From the NCBI GenBank assembly GCA_963682025.1, contig OY821519.1:159085457-159149456 (forward strand): a stretch of DNA of 64,000 nucleotides, in the 5' to 3' direction. Positions 20,314-31,479 of this stretch are shown here, one piece after another (position 1 is the stretch's first letter; each line of letters starts with the position of its first letter). Origin of the DNA: Cordilura impudica (Eukaryota > Arthropoda > Insecta > Diptera > Scathophagidae). The position numbers and the translations under genes are program-made. The notes under the pieces were generated by a model, which did not search any database, was not told the DNA's origin, and saw only the letters and a program-made list of their open reading frames with translations.

Positions 20314-22740
20314 TGTTATGTGCCCCAAAAGGCACTGTAGTGGTGTGGCCAGCTAGCTCATTCTGGCTTCCTAGGGTCAGGTTCCAAACCACCACTACAG
20401 CCCAGGGACAAGCACAATTAAATACAAAAAAAAAACAAAAAAAAAAAAATTATGAACACAAAATAAATAATCACAACCACAGGACAGTTAAGAGGGAGGA
20501 CGAGATAACAGGTCCCCCACATTGCCCACCCAACCTAGTTCACCTCGCTTCCTCCAAAATTTCTGGTGACCCCCATACCCACACACACTTATTTCTTTCA
20601 CCGCTTACCGCATTTTCTTACTTCACCAAAAAAAAATTTATTCTGCACACATAATTTTTAAACTTGAAAGATTCACATTATTTATTAAAAAAAAAAATAT
20701 ATATACTAAACTAAAGATAAACGTATATAGAATAACAAAAATTGATTTATAGAAAGAAAATGCACATGCGAATATTTAATTCCAGTGAAGGCTTGTGCCG
20801 AAATTAATAAAAAAAAATTAGGCTGATATTTAAAACTCCAAATGGCTTCAATAGTTAAACCACGCAAAAACAAAAGCCTACAAAGTCTTTTCCAACTCCA
20901 TTTTTGAGCCACGCACATACATACAAAAAAAAACACAATGACCTACCTAACGAGCTCTCTAGGATAGGGACACTAAAAATTGGCTAAAAGGCCAAAAAAA
21001 AAAAAGAAACACTAATATCACCCGAACTTTGTACACTTTCACAAACGCGTAAACCAAAACGAAAAATTTAAACTTTAAAAGTTACGACACTCGCAATACG
21101 AATTTAAATTTTTTTTTAACCATATTAAAAACAATACTTATACTAACTTATAATTACCCTCACCTTAACATGACTTAACACTAAAGCGCAAATTTATTTA
21201 ATTTCCAATCCTTCGGTTTTTCTTTTGATTGTAAAAAAAAATTCCTTTCTTTTTCTTTTAAAACGAAAATTAACACTTTATCCAAATTTACGGAAATTTA
21301 TCCTTTTTTTTCCAAAGTTTTTAACTTTTACCCAATTTTATATTTCTTTTCACATATATACCAGATTGTATCTTCTTAACTGTATGTTGAGGACCTTAAC
21401 CACCTTTGCAAACACAAAAAGTTGGCCGAGATATGGATTACCTTATTTCTTCTTTATAGCAACAATTCAGGTCTACCACACTCCTTTGCTGATGGATAAT
21501 CCTTGGGACGTTCACTCCCAAAAAAAAACTGCACGTTTGGAAAGATCTTCACGCCAATACCAGCATGCACTATCGACAGCCTAATTAATATGCCTTTCAT
21601 TAATTCCACCACACAAATAAACCTTCCTCCTCCTGGACACTAACTCACCTGGATTTTTCTTTGCACATCCAAGACTTGCACTATTTTGGGCAATTTCCAA
21701 AAACTTAAAACCCTTGCACGTATTTTTTCACTACCACTCAACATACATTTGTATTATTTAACAATAAAAAAAAACACAATTTAAACTTTTGTCAGAGTCA
21801 CGCAAAGCTATACTTTTCTGCGCCAATAACTTTAACAATGGCTACTTTATCGCCCCTGCAGCCTTACATATAGCCTCGGTTTCCCTTCCAACTTAACCGA
21901 CCACTACACTCACATTTTCCAAACATTTCGCACAGGATCTAACAGACAAGACATAAAACAAACCATCTAAACATCATTGTCATTTTCCTTCATTTGCCCA
22001 GATTTTATGAATGGCCATGACTTAGAAATACAACCCTATTATTCCACTCATACAAACTTGCAACTGGGCATCACTCTACTTTACTCTATTGTGAATAACA
22101 ATTTTCTACTAATTTACGCCATATTACAATATACAAAAAAAAAACACACTACATTAACTTTTCCTCCTACATAAAAAAAAACACAAAATACACAAATCTA
22201 CGTATTAAACCCTTATTCTTTTTGTTTTAAATAATATTTCTTTCTTTTCAGGTCAGGCCTCCGAGCTTTACTTTTTGACAATACCCCTGCTAAAGGAACA
22301 CCACACATCACCCTCCAAAAATCGCAACCACAGCACCTTCAGCCATCTCCCAACATTCACCCGTAATAGCCCGTACACATGCAAAACACAGACAATTCAT
22401 CCACCTGGCTAAGGACCACCATAACACCCGTCCAAAAACAAAACCCGAAACCATAAATTAAACAAGAAACTACATATATTTTTGGCCAACAAAACAAACA
22501 ACCACCACAGTTTACCCTACATCTGCCACACAAAAACAAAAAAAAACAAACCACCATTTACCAAACACCCTACACCCCGACCCCTCAGCAATACTACCTG
22601 AAGGAGGCACCCCCAGCAATAAAGGTATTCCGGTATTCATTTTTTTGCACCTATTTTTATTTATTCCCTTTCAGGCCACCCACCTACAGAAACCTCATCC
22701 GCAACAAACAACATCATCTCTAAAGTGTGTTTTATTAACA
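20314..22740 (-). repeat. Possible 2.4-kb solo LTR, minus orientation
   Basis: A block with strong strand asymmetry (C-rich on the plus strand, G-rich on the minus) and sharp edges. Its plus-strand ends are TGTTA (20314) and TTAACA (22740), i.e. TG...CA with a TGTTA/TAACA inverted pair, as in the 17130-18134 LTR. No target duplication is seen. Minus-strand sequence near 21490-21530 (gggagtgaacgtcccaagga) resembles the gypsy 3' region near 14940. No coding function recognised; the P/Q/N-rich frames here look like compositional noise. A non-LTR or non-coding origin is possible. Confidence 0.3.
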
Positions 22741-23089
22741 TCGACCAGTGATTACGAGTATTTTTTTTTTTTAAATCATCGGAAAATGTAGACTTTTTTA
22801 AAATAGTTTTTTATCATAAAATCAATGTCTAATTTTTTTAAAATAATGATAAGGACCAATAAAAAAACATGTTGAAGTTTAAATATCAATTGTTTTTTAT
22901 CTCTTAAGACCTGTTTAGTAGAAAAGAAGGGCAATTATTTTGATTTCACAACACCTTTTCTATGTGAATTAAAACAAGGAAAAATATCCTTATTGAAATC
23001 ATAGAACAGCATAAAACTCGTAAATTTAAGAATTTTTCATTTACTAGTTTTTTTTTTGTGATAGCGATTTCAACAGGGATGATTATAAA

Positions 23090-23343
23090 AAAAAGCTACT
23101 GAACGTGAATCTAAATAAGAACTTCTAAGATATCACATCGAAAAATATGAAGACTCCCAACAAAGCATAAACTGTAAGCTTGATGGATTATTGAATATAA
23201 AAGAAAGATCGTTAAAATTAAAGGAGGAATAACATGTTGCTAATATGGCAATAAAAAAGGTTGATTATGAAATAAAATCGATTGAACTAGAAATGCTAAA
23301 GGAAAAGGGTTATCTGTCGAAGACAAGCGCAATTTTTTCATAA
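23090..23343 (+). pseudogene. Coiled-coil C-terminal part of Myb-like gene, element A
   Basis: A plus-strand frame with one internal stop reads a charged heptad-like stretch (NIKERSLKLKEE, then EIKSIELEMLKEKGYL) that ends at TAA ~23341. Harbinger-associated Myb/SANT proteins typically end in such a coiled coil. Position and convergence on the transposase at 23603 suggest it is the displaced 3' end of the gene at 18560-19078. The link is an inference. Confidence 0.4.
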
Positions 23344-23602
23344 AAATTTATATTTTTAACTTTTAAATGTATATTCAATACGTGAAGTATATTTTAATTT
23401 AGTAACATTTTATTTTATTAATATTATTTAATTTAAAAGCGTATATTTACGTAATTCAAATTCATATTTTAAGTGTCATTATAACCAGAATTTCTAAAAT
23501 TGTATGTGATAAAAAAAGTACAAAGTATATAGATAATAACTTCGAGTTCCTATTATATATTATTAGTTTTTATGTTAATGTACATGTTAATTTTTAATAA
23601 AC

Positions 23603-24710
23603 TTATGAAGTGGCTAATGATAATTTTATGTGGTCTCTAACTTTGTGACCAATTTTTGTAAGATGGGTTATGTTTCCTATGTCAGGCTCAGTGAAAACCA
23701 TTTCATCTTGGGGTTGTATGCCGAGTGTGTAATTTGGGACCTTAAAATTAATACGCACACTGTGCAGGGGAGTGCACACGTTTACAAAAAATGCTACTTT
23801 ATCTGGTCTATTGCGGCTTCTCTTATCGTTGCTGAGAATCCCCCACCGTCCTTTTAATATTACAATGGTCCTCTCGACAATACAAAGAGCTTTAGAGTGA
23901 ACTTCATTGAAATGTGATTCCATTGACCCTTCATTTGGATTTCTGTACGGTGTTATCAACCAAGGCTCTAATGGATATCCTGGATATCTCCTGTAATAAA
24001 TAAAATATATATAATTTGACCAAAAATTCTCTTATATTTCTTATTCAACAGCCAAACATTTTTTACATTATTATTTCTGTAAAGGTCTTCTAATGCACTC
24101 CTTTCGTCAGAGTGCTTCCAAATAAAGGAGTCATAAGCTGCACCGCCATATGTAGAGTTAATTGCCAAAATTCTATAATCGTGGTCGCATATCTGAAAAA
24201 ATAAAGGTTTGGTACACTAACTTTTTTACAATAGATATTACTTACTACCATAGAGTTAAGACTATGAAACCCTTTTCTATTAAAGAACATATTCTCGTTA
24301 TTAGTTGGCTTTTATAATCCAATATGGGTACCGTCCACACATCCAATTACTTAAAAAAAATTAATTTAAAATTCTCATATATCAGTACATATTACAAAAA
24401 AAATGTATAAATTTGGGACACAAATTTGCATACCGTGCTTTGGCGCATACCAACTAAATAGTCGTTTCCAACTGCGTGTTGGAAGCTCCCACTGGCTTAA
24501 AAGGAAAGCGTTGCTGCTAATGAAACTTTCAACTGAAAAAGAACATAAACAAATGCCTCCTTTGTCAATCTAAATCTTGTCCGACAATGACAGCGAATCG
24601 CTTGACAATGACAGCGAATCGCTTTTGTCTCTTAATTGCCTTCTAATTACACTGGCGCCATATTCTTCCTCAGAATCCGAAGACAAGGAAAAACACAACA
24701 TACGATTCAT
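23603..24710 (-). pseudogene. PIF/Harbinger (HARBI1-like) transposase, element A
   Basis: DDE nuclease of the PIF/Harbinger superfamily. From the ATG at 24710 the order is: an acidic/serine N-terminus (LSSDSEEEYG), FRLTKEAFVYVL, NDYLVGMRQSTVCKF, then GCVDGTHIG with the first catalytic Asp (~24320). Next come ICDHDYRILAINSTYGG..YDSFIW with the second Asp (~24150), WLL (~24050), EPWLITPYRNP, and HSKALCIVERTIVILKGRW with the Glu (~23850). Two short introns match those in element B: one before ICDH (about 24194-24250, GTAAGT...CAG) and one after WLL. There are several stops and frame changes, plus a 20-bp tandem duplication at ~24582-24621. Confidence 0.85.
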
Positions 24711-24892
24711 ACCTATCTATAATTGAGAGTTTAAAATAAAAACACATATAATATTTCTTACTTTCCTCACTTCTTTTTTATTTGTTTTCTTCTATTTATA
24801 AATGTCAATTCATTTTCATTAAACATATGTTATTCTTTATTTACATTAGAAATAAATCTTTTACAATTTTTATTAGATTTCGTTTCGATTCT

Positions 24893-24982
24893 AATCGTAT
24901 GCCGTGATTAGGCTATTCGATACGTTAAGAAATTTTATTCGATACGAAAGCTCACTCGATCACGAATACGACGATTAGAACC
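24893..24982. repeat. Short imperfect inverted repeat between the two Harbinger elements
   Basis: gattctaatcgtatgccgtg at 24893 is roughly the inverse of cacgaatacgacgattagaa ending ~24981, with the middle also partly palindromic (attcgatacg/cgatacgaa). It may be a small foldback element or the meeting ends of the two Harbinger copies. No target duplication established. Confidence 0.4.
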
Positions 24983-24989
24983 CAGCATC

Positions 24990-27900
24990 CTTTCTTTATT
25001 CGTAAAGGATATTTTAGCTTAAATGCTTATGGTTGTAAGTTTGTAATATATTTTCGTTGTATTTTATTATCATAAATATTTCACATCAACATAGATTTGT
25101 GATCACAAAATGAGAATACGCTTTTTGAATGCCCGATACGCAGGTTCTTGTTATTATTCTTTAATCTGGAACGTTAGACATGCAAGAAAATAATTACAAG
25201 AACGATATAATACTGACGACCGTAATACCTGGCTGTTATGTAACATTTTAAGGTTAAATTAAATGTCATTTAGTAATTTAACTTTTTCGTCAGGTGATGC
25301 AGGCTATCCTCCAGAGCCATATTTGATGACGCCATATCGCTCAACTGTCCCAGGAAGTGCAGCGGATATAGTTGAAAGCGAGAAATTGTGACGGCCGTTT
25401 ATTTTGGTTACGACTGTATTTAACAAAAAAATGTACAAGTCACATTAAGCGAAACGTTATTTATTTTGCAATGTAAAATTTTTGCAGAAATCCCGTTTCG
25501 TCAGTATGAGATTTGTATGTATGTTTGTTTTGTTTTTTGTGCTGTACCATTTAATAAACAACACCTTATATGGTAATGTCGTTTGCCAATATTTTTTTGT
25601 TGCAAGAGAAGAAATTCTATGTTTAAACAGTTTATTCATGTGTAAAGCTTTTACTCGTTCTCATTCCCACATATGTATGTTGTCAGCCATTAACATCGGC
25701 TTACTTTGTTCTACGCATAGTTAGATGTAGTATTTTTTTTACATAGGGAATTTAGTGAATGTATGAGTATTGGTTACATGAATATGAATGTTCTCAATGA
25801 ATGGTTGCGTTTTTTTTTTGAAACAGGTTTTTATCTTGAGATAAATGAATGAATGAAGATATGTAGGTTGGCTAGAAAGAAAATATAATTTGAATGGGGA
25901 GTTGAAATGTGAGTGTTGAAAGTAAAGGTTGAGGAAAACCCCTCTTAAGAATTAAAATTAAAATGTAGAGTTAAGTGAAGTTTAAAATTAGTGTAGAAAG
26001 TTAAAATAAATTAAAGATTAAAATTAAGATTAAAAACATTAAAGTTTAAAGAAATATAAAATTAAATTTAAGAACTGAAAAGGAGTTGAAATTTGAGATA
26101 TGAACGTTAAAGATTAAAAGGTTGAGGAAAAACCTCCAAAAAATTAAGTTAAGAAAAAATTAAGTTAAGAAAGTTTAAGTTTAATAAATTAAAAAAAAGA
26201 GACTTATGTTAATGACTAACAGTTGTCCCAGGGATCATTTTTAGACTACTCATTAATGGATGTAATAAACGCATACAATTTTAAGCCAGAAAATTATTAA
26301 TGTTTAAGAACTAAAGAAATTTAAAATAAAGAAAAACTTAATTTTAACTAATAAGTGACAAAACTAAAATAGCATAATTATCATTTAATTCTTAAATTAT
26401 GTTTCGTGGAGTGTTGAATGTAATCGATTATTTGGTGAAAATAAAACAATTAAACAAAATTTATAATTATTTTTTTTAAATACTACACTTAATGTATAAG
26501 ACTCATTTAATAAAAAAAAAATATACTATATTTTAACTGAAATAAATAAAACCACAAAATATTGGGTACCTGTTTGAAAAAACCAAATTAAGGAATTAAA
26601 TTAAAGTTCACTTCATAAACCAATCAAGCTTATACAACGATGTCGCATAAATAGTTCTTTGGTGTTTACTCCTATCTCCATATAAACATTTTATATTGAA
26701 ATCAGCAACAATATCATTATTAATGCAGCTATGGCCAATTTTTCCAATGGCATATGGCGAGACACAACCACGGCGTCTGGCGGCAGCAGCTTCATCTGTA
26801 CCTCAACAACTACAACCATATGGCGGTAAATCCACAATTTTATATGTATAGTAGATGTTAATATCGTTCCTTATATACTTATGTAATTAAAAGAAACTAA
26901 TTAAAATGTTTTCTTAAATCTAAATTAAATAAAAAAATTTCCTTAGATTTGTCTAACTATAAATTAAAATTATTTTTTAAAGATTTTTCTAATTATAAAT
27001 CAAAATTTTTTCTAAATATAAATTTAAACTAAAATGTTTCTACGTTAATTAAATTTACTAAACATAAATTTTAACTAAAAATTTTCTAAATTAAGAACTT
27101 TGCTAAATATCAAATTAAACTAAAAATTTTACTAAATGAAAATAAAATTGAGCTAAAATTAAAAATTATAATAAGGTATATAATTTAGCTAAAAATTAAA
27201 ATTTTGTAAAAAAAAAAATAAAATTTTGCTAAAATTTTCCTAAAACAAAATTTTGCTAAAATTTAAAATTAACCTAAATTTAAAATTATAGAAATTTAAG
27301 AGAATTTACAAAATGGTACCATATTTAAAAAAAAAAAAAAGAAAATTTTTTTTTTGTTAAAGCTAAAATTAAAACTAAATTTAATTAAAACAAAGAAAAA
27401 AAAAATACATATATATTGATTTAAAATTACAATGACATGAAAAATTTCTAAAAAAAAAAAATGCAGTGAATTGAAAATTGCATTCAAACATAATTTTTTT
27501 TTTTTATAAATTATATTAAACAAAATTTTCTAAGATTAAAATTTTTCTAAAATTAAAATTTTTCTAAAATTAAAATTTTCCTAAAATTAAATATAGCTAC
27601 AAGTAAAATTGCTAAAAGAAATTTTATAAGAGTTAAATGTTGCTAAATATAATTTAAATTAAAAAAAAAAAAATGAAGGGTAAATAAAAATTGATATATC
27701 CCAATGTAGGAAACCAAACAAAACCAAAATTTTTATCATTTATGTGGGTTACCTCCAATTAAGATGGAGTGTAGGTAACATGGTAGGGAGGGCTTAAGGG
27801 GCATAACATCCACTCCCCAATCCCAAGGTAAGTATGGCCATCCATCCATTTAGCGTCCGTTTTAATTGAGTTTTTTTAAATCGCACGTGAACATCTATAG

Positions 27901-28267
27901 TGCGGTTTCCCTGAGTCTTAACAAGATCCCACCCCTCCGGCGAGCTAGGCCCCCTGCCAGCACGTGCGACCCGTTAAGGCTCAGGGAAACGGAAGCGGAA
28001 GTTCCACCACCGCACCGCTACAAAATATAGTTGAAAGCATTGGTGTGTTAAAAAACAGATTTCGCTGTCTTCTTGGCGCACTTCAACTTCACTACACACC
28101 GGCAAAAGCAATTAAAGTTGTCAATGTTTGCGCTGCAGTGAACAATATATGAGGAAACGCAAAACAACCAAAACGATATTGATACGCATGACGACTCTGA
28201 AATTATACAAAGTTCTGAGGCATTTCAAATAAGAGAAGAAATAAAACGAAGTTTTCTCTTATTTTAA
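24990..28267 (+). pseudogene. PIF/Harbinger (HARBI1-like) transposase, element B, interrupted
   Basis: Fragments in order on the plus strand: RKGYFSLNA (~25003-25029), an intron, ICDHKMRIRFLNARYAGS (~25086) and SLIWNVRHARK followed by a stop. After RNTWLL comes an intron (donor TGTAACAT ~25234, acceptor TCAG ~25291), then DAGYPPEPYLMTPYRS to 25379. After a 2.6-kb insertion the frame continues from 28025: IVESIGVLKNRFRCLLGALQLHYTPAKA...NVCAAVNNI, stop at 28152, with a +1 frame reading on to ~28267. The second catalytic Asp is lost (YYS in place of a DS), so it is inactive. The N-terminal third and first catalytic block are missing. It is a different family from element A. Confidence 0.8.
25380..28024. 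mobile_element. 2645-bp insertion with 14-bp target duplication in transposase B
   Basis: The 14-mer ATATAGTTGAAAGC occurs at 25366-25379 and again at 28025-28038, exactly at the break in the transposase. A duplication of this length and variable type suits a non-LTR (LINE-like) insertion, but I see no reverse transcriptase. Contents: AT-rich DNA, a long A-rich tract of 'ctaaaatt' words (26880-27680), a fragment at ~26220-26262 matching the repeat at ~35000 (gatcatttttagactactca), and a GC-rich right end (27780-28020) with two overlapping inverted repeats. Confidence 0.7.
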
Positions 28268-28369
28268 CTCAGTTTTTTAATAATTTTTTTTTAATTAAAA
28301 CAAATAAATTAAATTGTACAATAAAACAAAAACATAACGAAAATAGAATTAATTTTTACTCAAATTTTG

Positions 28370-29185
28370 TTTAGTTGCTGAAGCTCCCTCTCCTTGATGA
28401 ACAATTTAATTATTTTAATTTTTCGTTCAGCCTCATGCATCTCTTTCTCTCTTTCACTTCTATTGTTAATTTTAAGTTATTTTCCTCTATATCCAATAAT
28501 TGTTTGTGAAACTTATTCATGCTACGTTTTACTGACGACATACAATTCGTTATGTCCGTCAATAGCTTTGCCTGTTCATTACTATGTTTTTTAAGCAATT
28601 CATAGTTGTTATTTCAATTTTGTTTTTTTTTTTTTTGGCGTAGAAAAAATTAACTTTCTTTTTAAAGGGGTTTCATTTCGCGTAGAAGTGGTTGCAGATT
28701 CCAGTTTTCGACTTACACTTTGAGATGATTTTAGCTCATTTGTCAAATCCAAATGAACACTGTCAGCCATTTCTACTGCTATATCTAGAAGCTCGTATTC
28801 TGTTTTGGCTTTGATATTGGGCTCCCTGAACAGCGCCCTCAGGGTTTATTTGCTTTTGAAATTGGAGCAGATTCACCACAGATTCCTCTAAGGGGCTGAG
28901 TGTCAGCTGCTTAAATATGCCGCCTCCAGTAGCCTTACACTCGGCTTTGTTGGTAATCAATTTATTTTTTACTTTAAATTTTAAGTCCCTCCAAACCTGT
29001 AAGAATAATTTTGCCATACAACATATTTTTGTAAAACACGATTAATTTACTGTACCTTTTACCACTCATCACCAGATCTTTTCGGTGGGCCAACAGCATT
29101 TAGCACTTTGGAAATGCTTTCCCACTGTTCCTTAAAATTATTCGGAACAATGCCCCTGCGAAATCATTTTGCAAGTGGGGGATTT
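28370..29185 (-). pseudogene. Myb/SANT (zeste-like) protein of PIF/Harbinger element B
   Basis: Minus-strand, convergent with transposase B. Exon 1 (~29181-29056) reads PPLAK, RRGIVPNNFKEQWESI and NAVGPPKRSGDEW, the trihelical Myb/SANT region, with a stop (TAA) where lysine is expected. A 59-bp intron (28997-29055) has a clean GT donor and CAG acceptor. Exon 2 begins VWRDLKFKVKNKL and ATGGG, then a linker; after frame changes a coiled coil at 28598-28410 (KAKLLTDI-like, SVKRSMNKFHKQLLDIEEN) ends the gene. Such proteins help Harbinger transposases bind DNA and enter the nucleus. Host zeste-family genes share the fold, but adjacency to a HARBI1-like gene favours transposon origin. Confidence 0.7.
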
Positions 29186-29429
29186 TTTTTTTTTTTTCAA
29201 TTGTTCCATATTTCGAATTGGCTTGAGTTTATTTTTATTTTCTGATTTTACATTTTTTTTTATTTTGTAAAAAAAAAACACTAAAAAATTCAACTCAACA
29301 CCAAAAATACTGACGACCAAATCAGAGTTAATTCTAAGCAACGTCGTCGTCAAATAATATGCTGATGTCAATATCGACAATGGGAATGCCGATTTACAAC
29401 AGATGATAAAAAACGACGTTGTCTTGTGT

Positions 29430-30250
29430 TGACAACGCCAAATAGAATAAGGGTGAATGCCTTTTAATGCTCTTGTTATTTTCAGACAACAAACACCAGT
29501 ACGTAAGCGGACCAAGTTGCTACGTGAACATTGCTGGAGACCAAGGGGCCTTATTTGCGTACCCAAACCTTTTGTCCTTTACGAAATTCAATATTTCGTT
29601 ATATTGCCATTATAGTTTGTAGCACTTTTAGTTTGAGATTGCAATATTTTTTCTTTAACAAGAGGCGGCTTAATTGACGAAAAACGAGTTTTTAAATTGC
29701 TACCAAAAAATATTTTTCCTGGTGATTCACCGGTCGTGCAATGTTTTGTATTTCTATAATCTATTAAGAAACGAAATCATCTGACGTGAACTGACGTCCG
29801 TTGTCGCTCACTACTGTATCGACTAATCCCAATCGACAAAATAGTTCCATTACCTTTTTAATAACAAACGACGATGTTATTTCTTTTGTTTTAAAACCCT
29901 CGATCCATTTCGAGTAAGAATCTACTACTATGAAAAAAAATTGTAATTTTTAATATGTCCTGCAAAATCTATATGGATTCGACTGATATTAAACTACTTT
30001 TCTCTGGATTAGATTGCAGTTGCTGACAAGGTTTGCAATAAAAGCTTTTGAAACTTGTTGGGAATTACTGTTCGATATCCCCACATTATGCAATCGTATT
30101 CAACACTAAGTTCAGTTGCTTTGTTACAAAATTGTGTGAACTTGTCGTCTTTAATTTTATTCCGCGTACCGTTCAGGATAGCTTCACTAACTTTAGCTAA
30201 GAGAGGATACCTTTTTGTTTCCTTGCCGATAATCTTTAAAATCTAAATGA
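29430..30250 (-). pseudogene. pol: Integrase remnant of minus-strand gypsy
   Basis: The N-side reads NKATELSVEYDCIMWGYRTVIP (30190-30060). The HHCC region is largely deleted. The core resumes with VDSYSKWIEGF (~29925) and VSDNGRQF (~29810). The catalytic Glu segment is deleted. A C-side block has YRNTKHCTTGESPGKIFF (~29740), FSSIKPPL and a final QLGPLTYWCL (~29515). Several frame changes. Inactive. Confidence 0.75.
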
Positions 30251-30266
30251 AAGCAGTTATGCTTTA

Positions 30267-30862
30267 CTATGAAATTAAATTTACATTACTATTGAAATTA
30301 GTGTCTCCTTCATTATCAGGACTTTCTGAAGATTGAGGCATACGTGACAAATTGTCGGCTATATTCGCTTTTCCGCGTATATATTCTATTATATAGTCAA
30401 AGCCCGAGAGAATAACTGCCCATCGTTTTAAGCGAGCTGATGCCATACTAGGCAGTCCCTTGTTTTCATTAAAAATTGTTAAAAGAGGCTTATGATCCGT
30501 GCGTAATATAAATTGCCTTCCCAGCTTAATTAATTTAGTAACTGAAAAGACGATTGCCAAAGCGTCCTTTTCTATTGTACTATAATTCTTCTCTGATTTG
30601 CTGAGTGCTCTGGACACAAATGCAAAGGGTTTAATCGAATTATTTTGAAACTTATGAGATAAAACACCTGATACTGCATTGTTTGATGGATCGGTAGTTA
30701 AAATAACTGGCAACTGCGGATTATAATGAACCAGGCATATATTTGCTATTACGTCAGACTATATATAATCAAATGCCTGTTGGCACCTGTTTGTCCATAT
30801 AAATTTTTTGTTTTTTTGTGTGAGTTCATAAGTGGAATCATTTTTTCCGAAAAATCGGGTGT
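30267..30862 (-). pseudogene. pol: RT tail and RNase H of minus-strand gypsy
   Basis: The frame from gag passes into ELTQKNKKFIWTNRCQQAF (RT connection) at ~30840-30760. RNase H follows as a 148-residue frame: TTDPSNNAVSGVLSHKF (D motif), SKSEKNYSTIEKDALAIV (E), RTDHKPLLTIF (D) and ADNLSRMP. The catalytic residues look intact, but RT lacks its palm including YxDD. A stop or frame change lies at 30714-30758. Confidence 0.85.
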
Positions 30863-31306
30863 GGACTTCGAGGGCATTTTTAACTCGCGAAAACCATTCG
30901 GCACATGATTCACCGTCCATTTGCGTTGACACATGAAACTTCTTACCCTCTTGGAAAATAATTGTTGGAGGCGTATAGTGCTTGTGTAATATTGTGCACA
31001 AATCCTTGAAGGAACTCGTTATCGCCGAGTTCGGGCTGCACATACCATGCAATACATTATAAGCCGTTACACCGACTGTCTTTAGAAGTACTGTCTTTTT
31101 AATATTGTCATCGTACACTTGATTTCCATAAGATAAATTTCCAGCTTTTCTCTCCATGTTGCCCATGGCTTCCTGTCTGGACTGCTTTCTGGAAGTGCTT
31201 GCACAAACGTCGTCATTGATGTTGCGTTTGCCGTATTTTGTTGAAATGCTTCTTCCGTCATGTGGATTTGCGTTTTTTTTTTAATAAAATAATATTTTGC
31301 GAACAC
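30863..31306 (-). pseudogene. gag: Gag remnant of minus-strand gypsy
   Basis: N-terminus at 31306 (MTEEAFQQ) with PWATWREKLEIYL, then a frame change near 31100 into a frame with VYDDNIKKTVLLKTVGVTAYNVL, SSFKDLCTILHKHYTPP and ESCAEWFSRVKNALE. These are typical Gag capsid-region motifs of Ty3/gypsy elements. No zinc knuckle survives. Confidence 0.75.
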
Positions 31307-31479
31307 CGTACTTATGAAAATGTGTTCATATTTAAAGCATATCTTTAAAGAAAGATGATCGCGTTCATGTCACTTTGACGGGCTATATTCAAGTGTCTTA
31401 TTTCCTTTTTCTTCTTAATCTAATATACAAAGGTAGCACTTTGAGTTGCCATATAATTAAATGTAAAATACCCAACAAT

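Larger units (their letters stand above)
29430..31306 (-). mobile_element. Degraded Ty3/gypsy element, minus strand, internally deleted
   Basis: Reads gag, end of RT, RNase H, integrase from 31306 leftwards. Protease and most of RT are missing: gag joins directly to the RT thumb within one frame. No LTRs recognised. The lineage looks like the one with many non-Drosophila insect and nematode copies (K02A2.6-type), judged from motif style only. Confidence 0.8.

Noticed and set aside
27296..27523. Phe-rich minus-strand frame in the A-rich tract
   Set aside because: Low-complexity translation of poly(T) runs.
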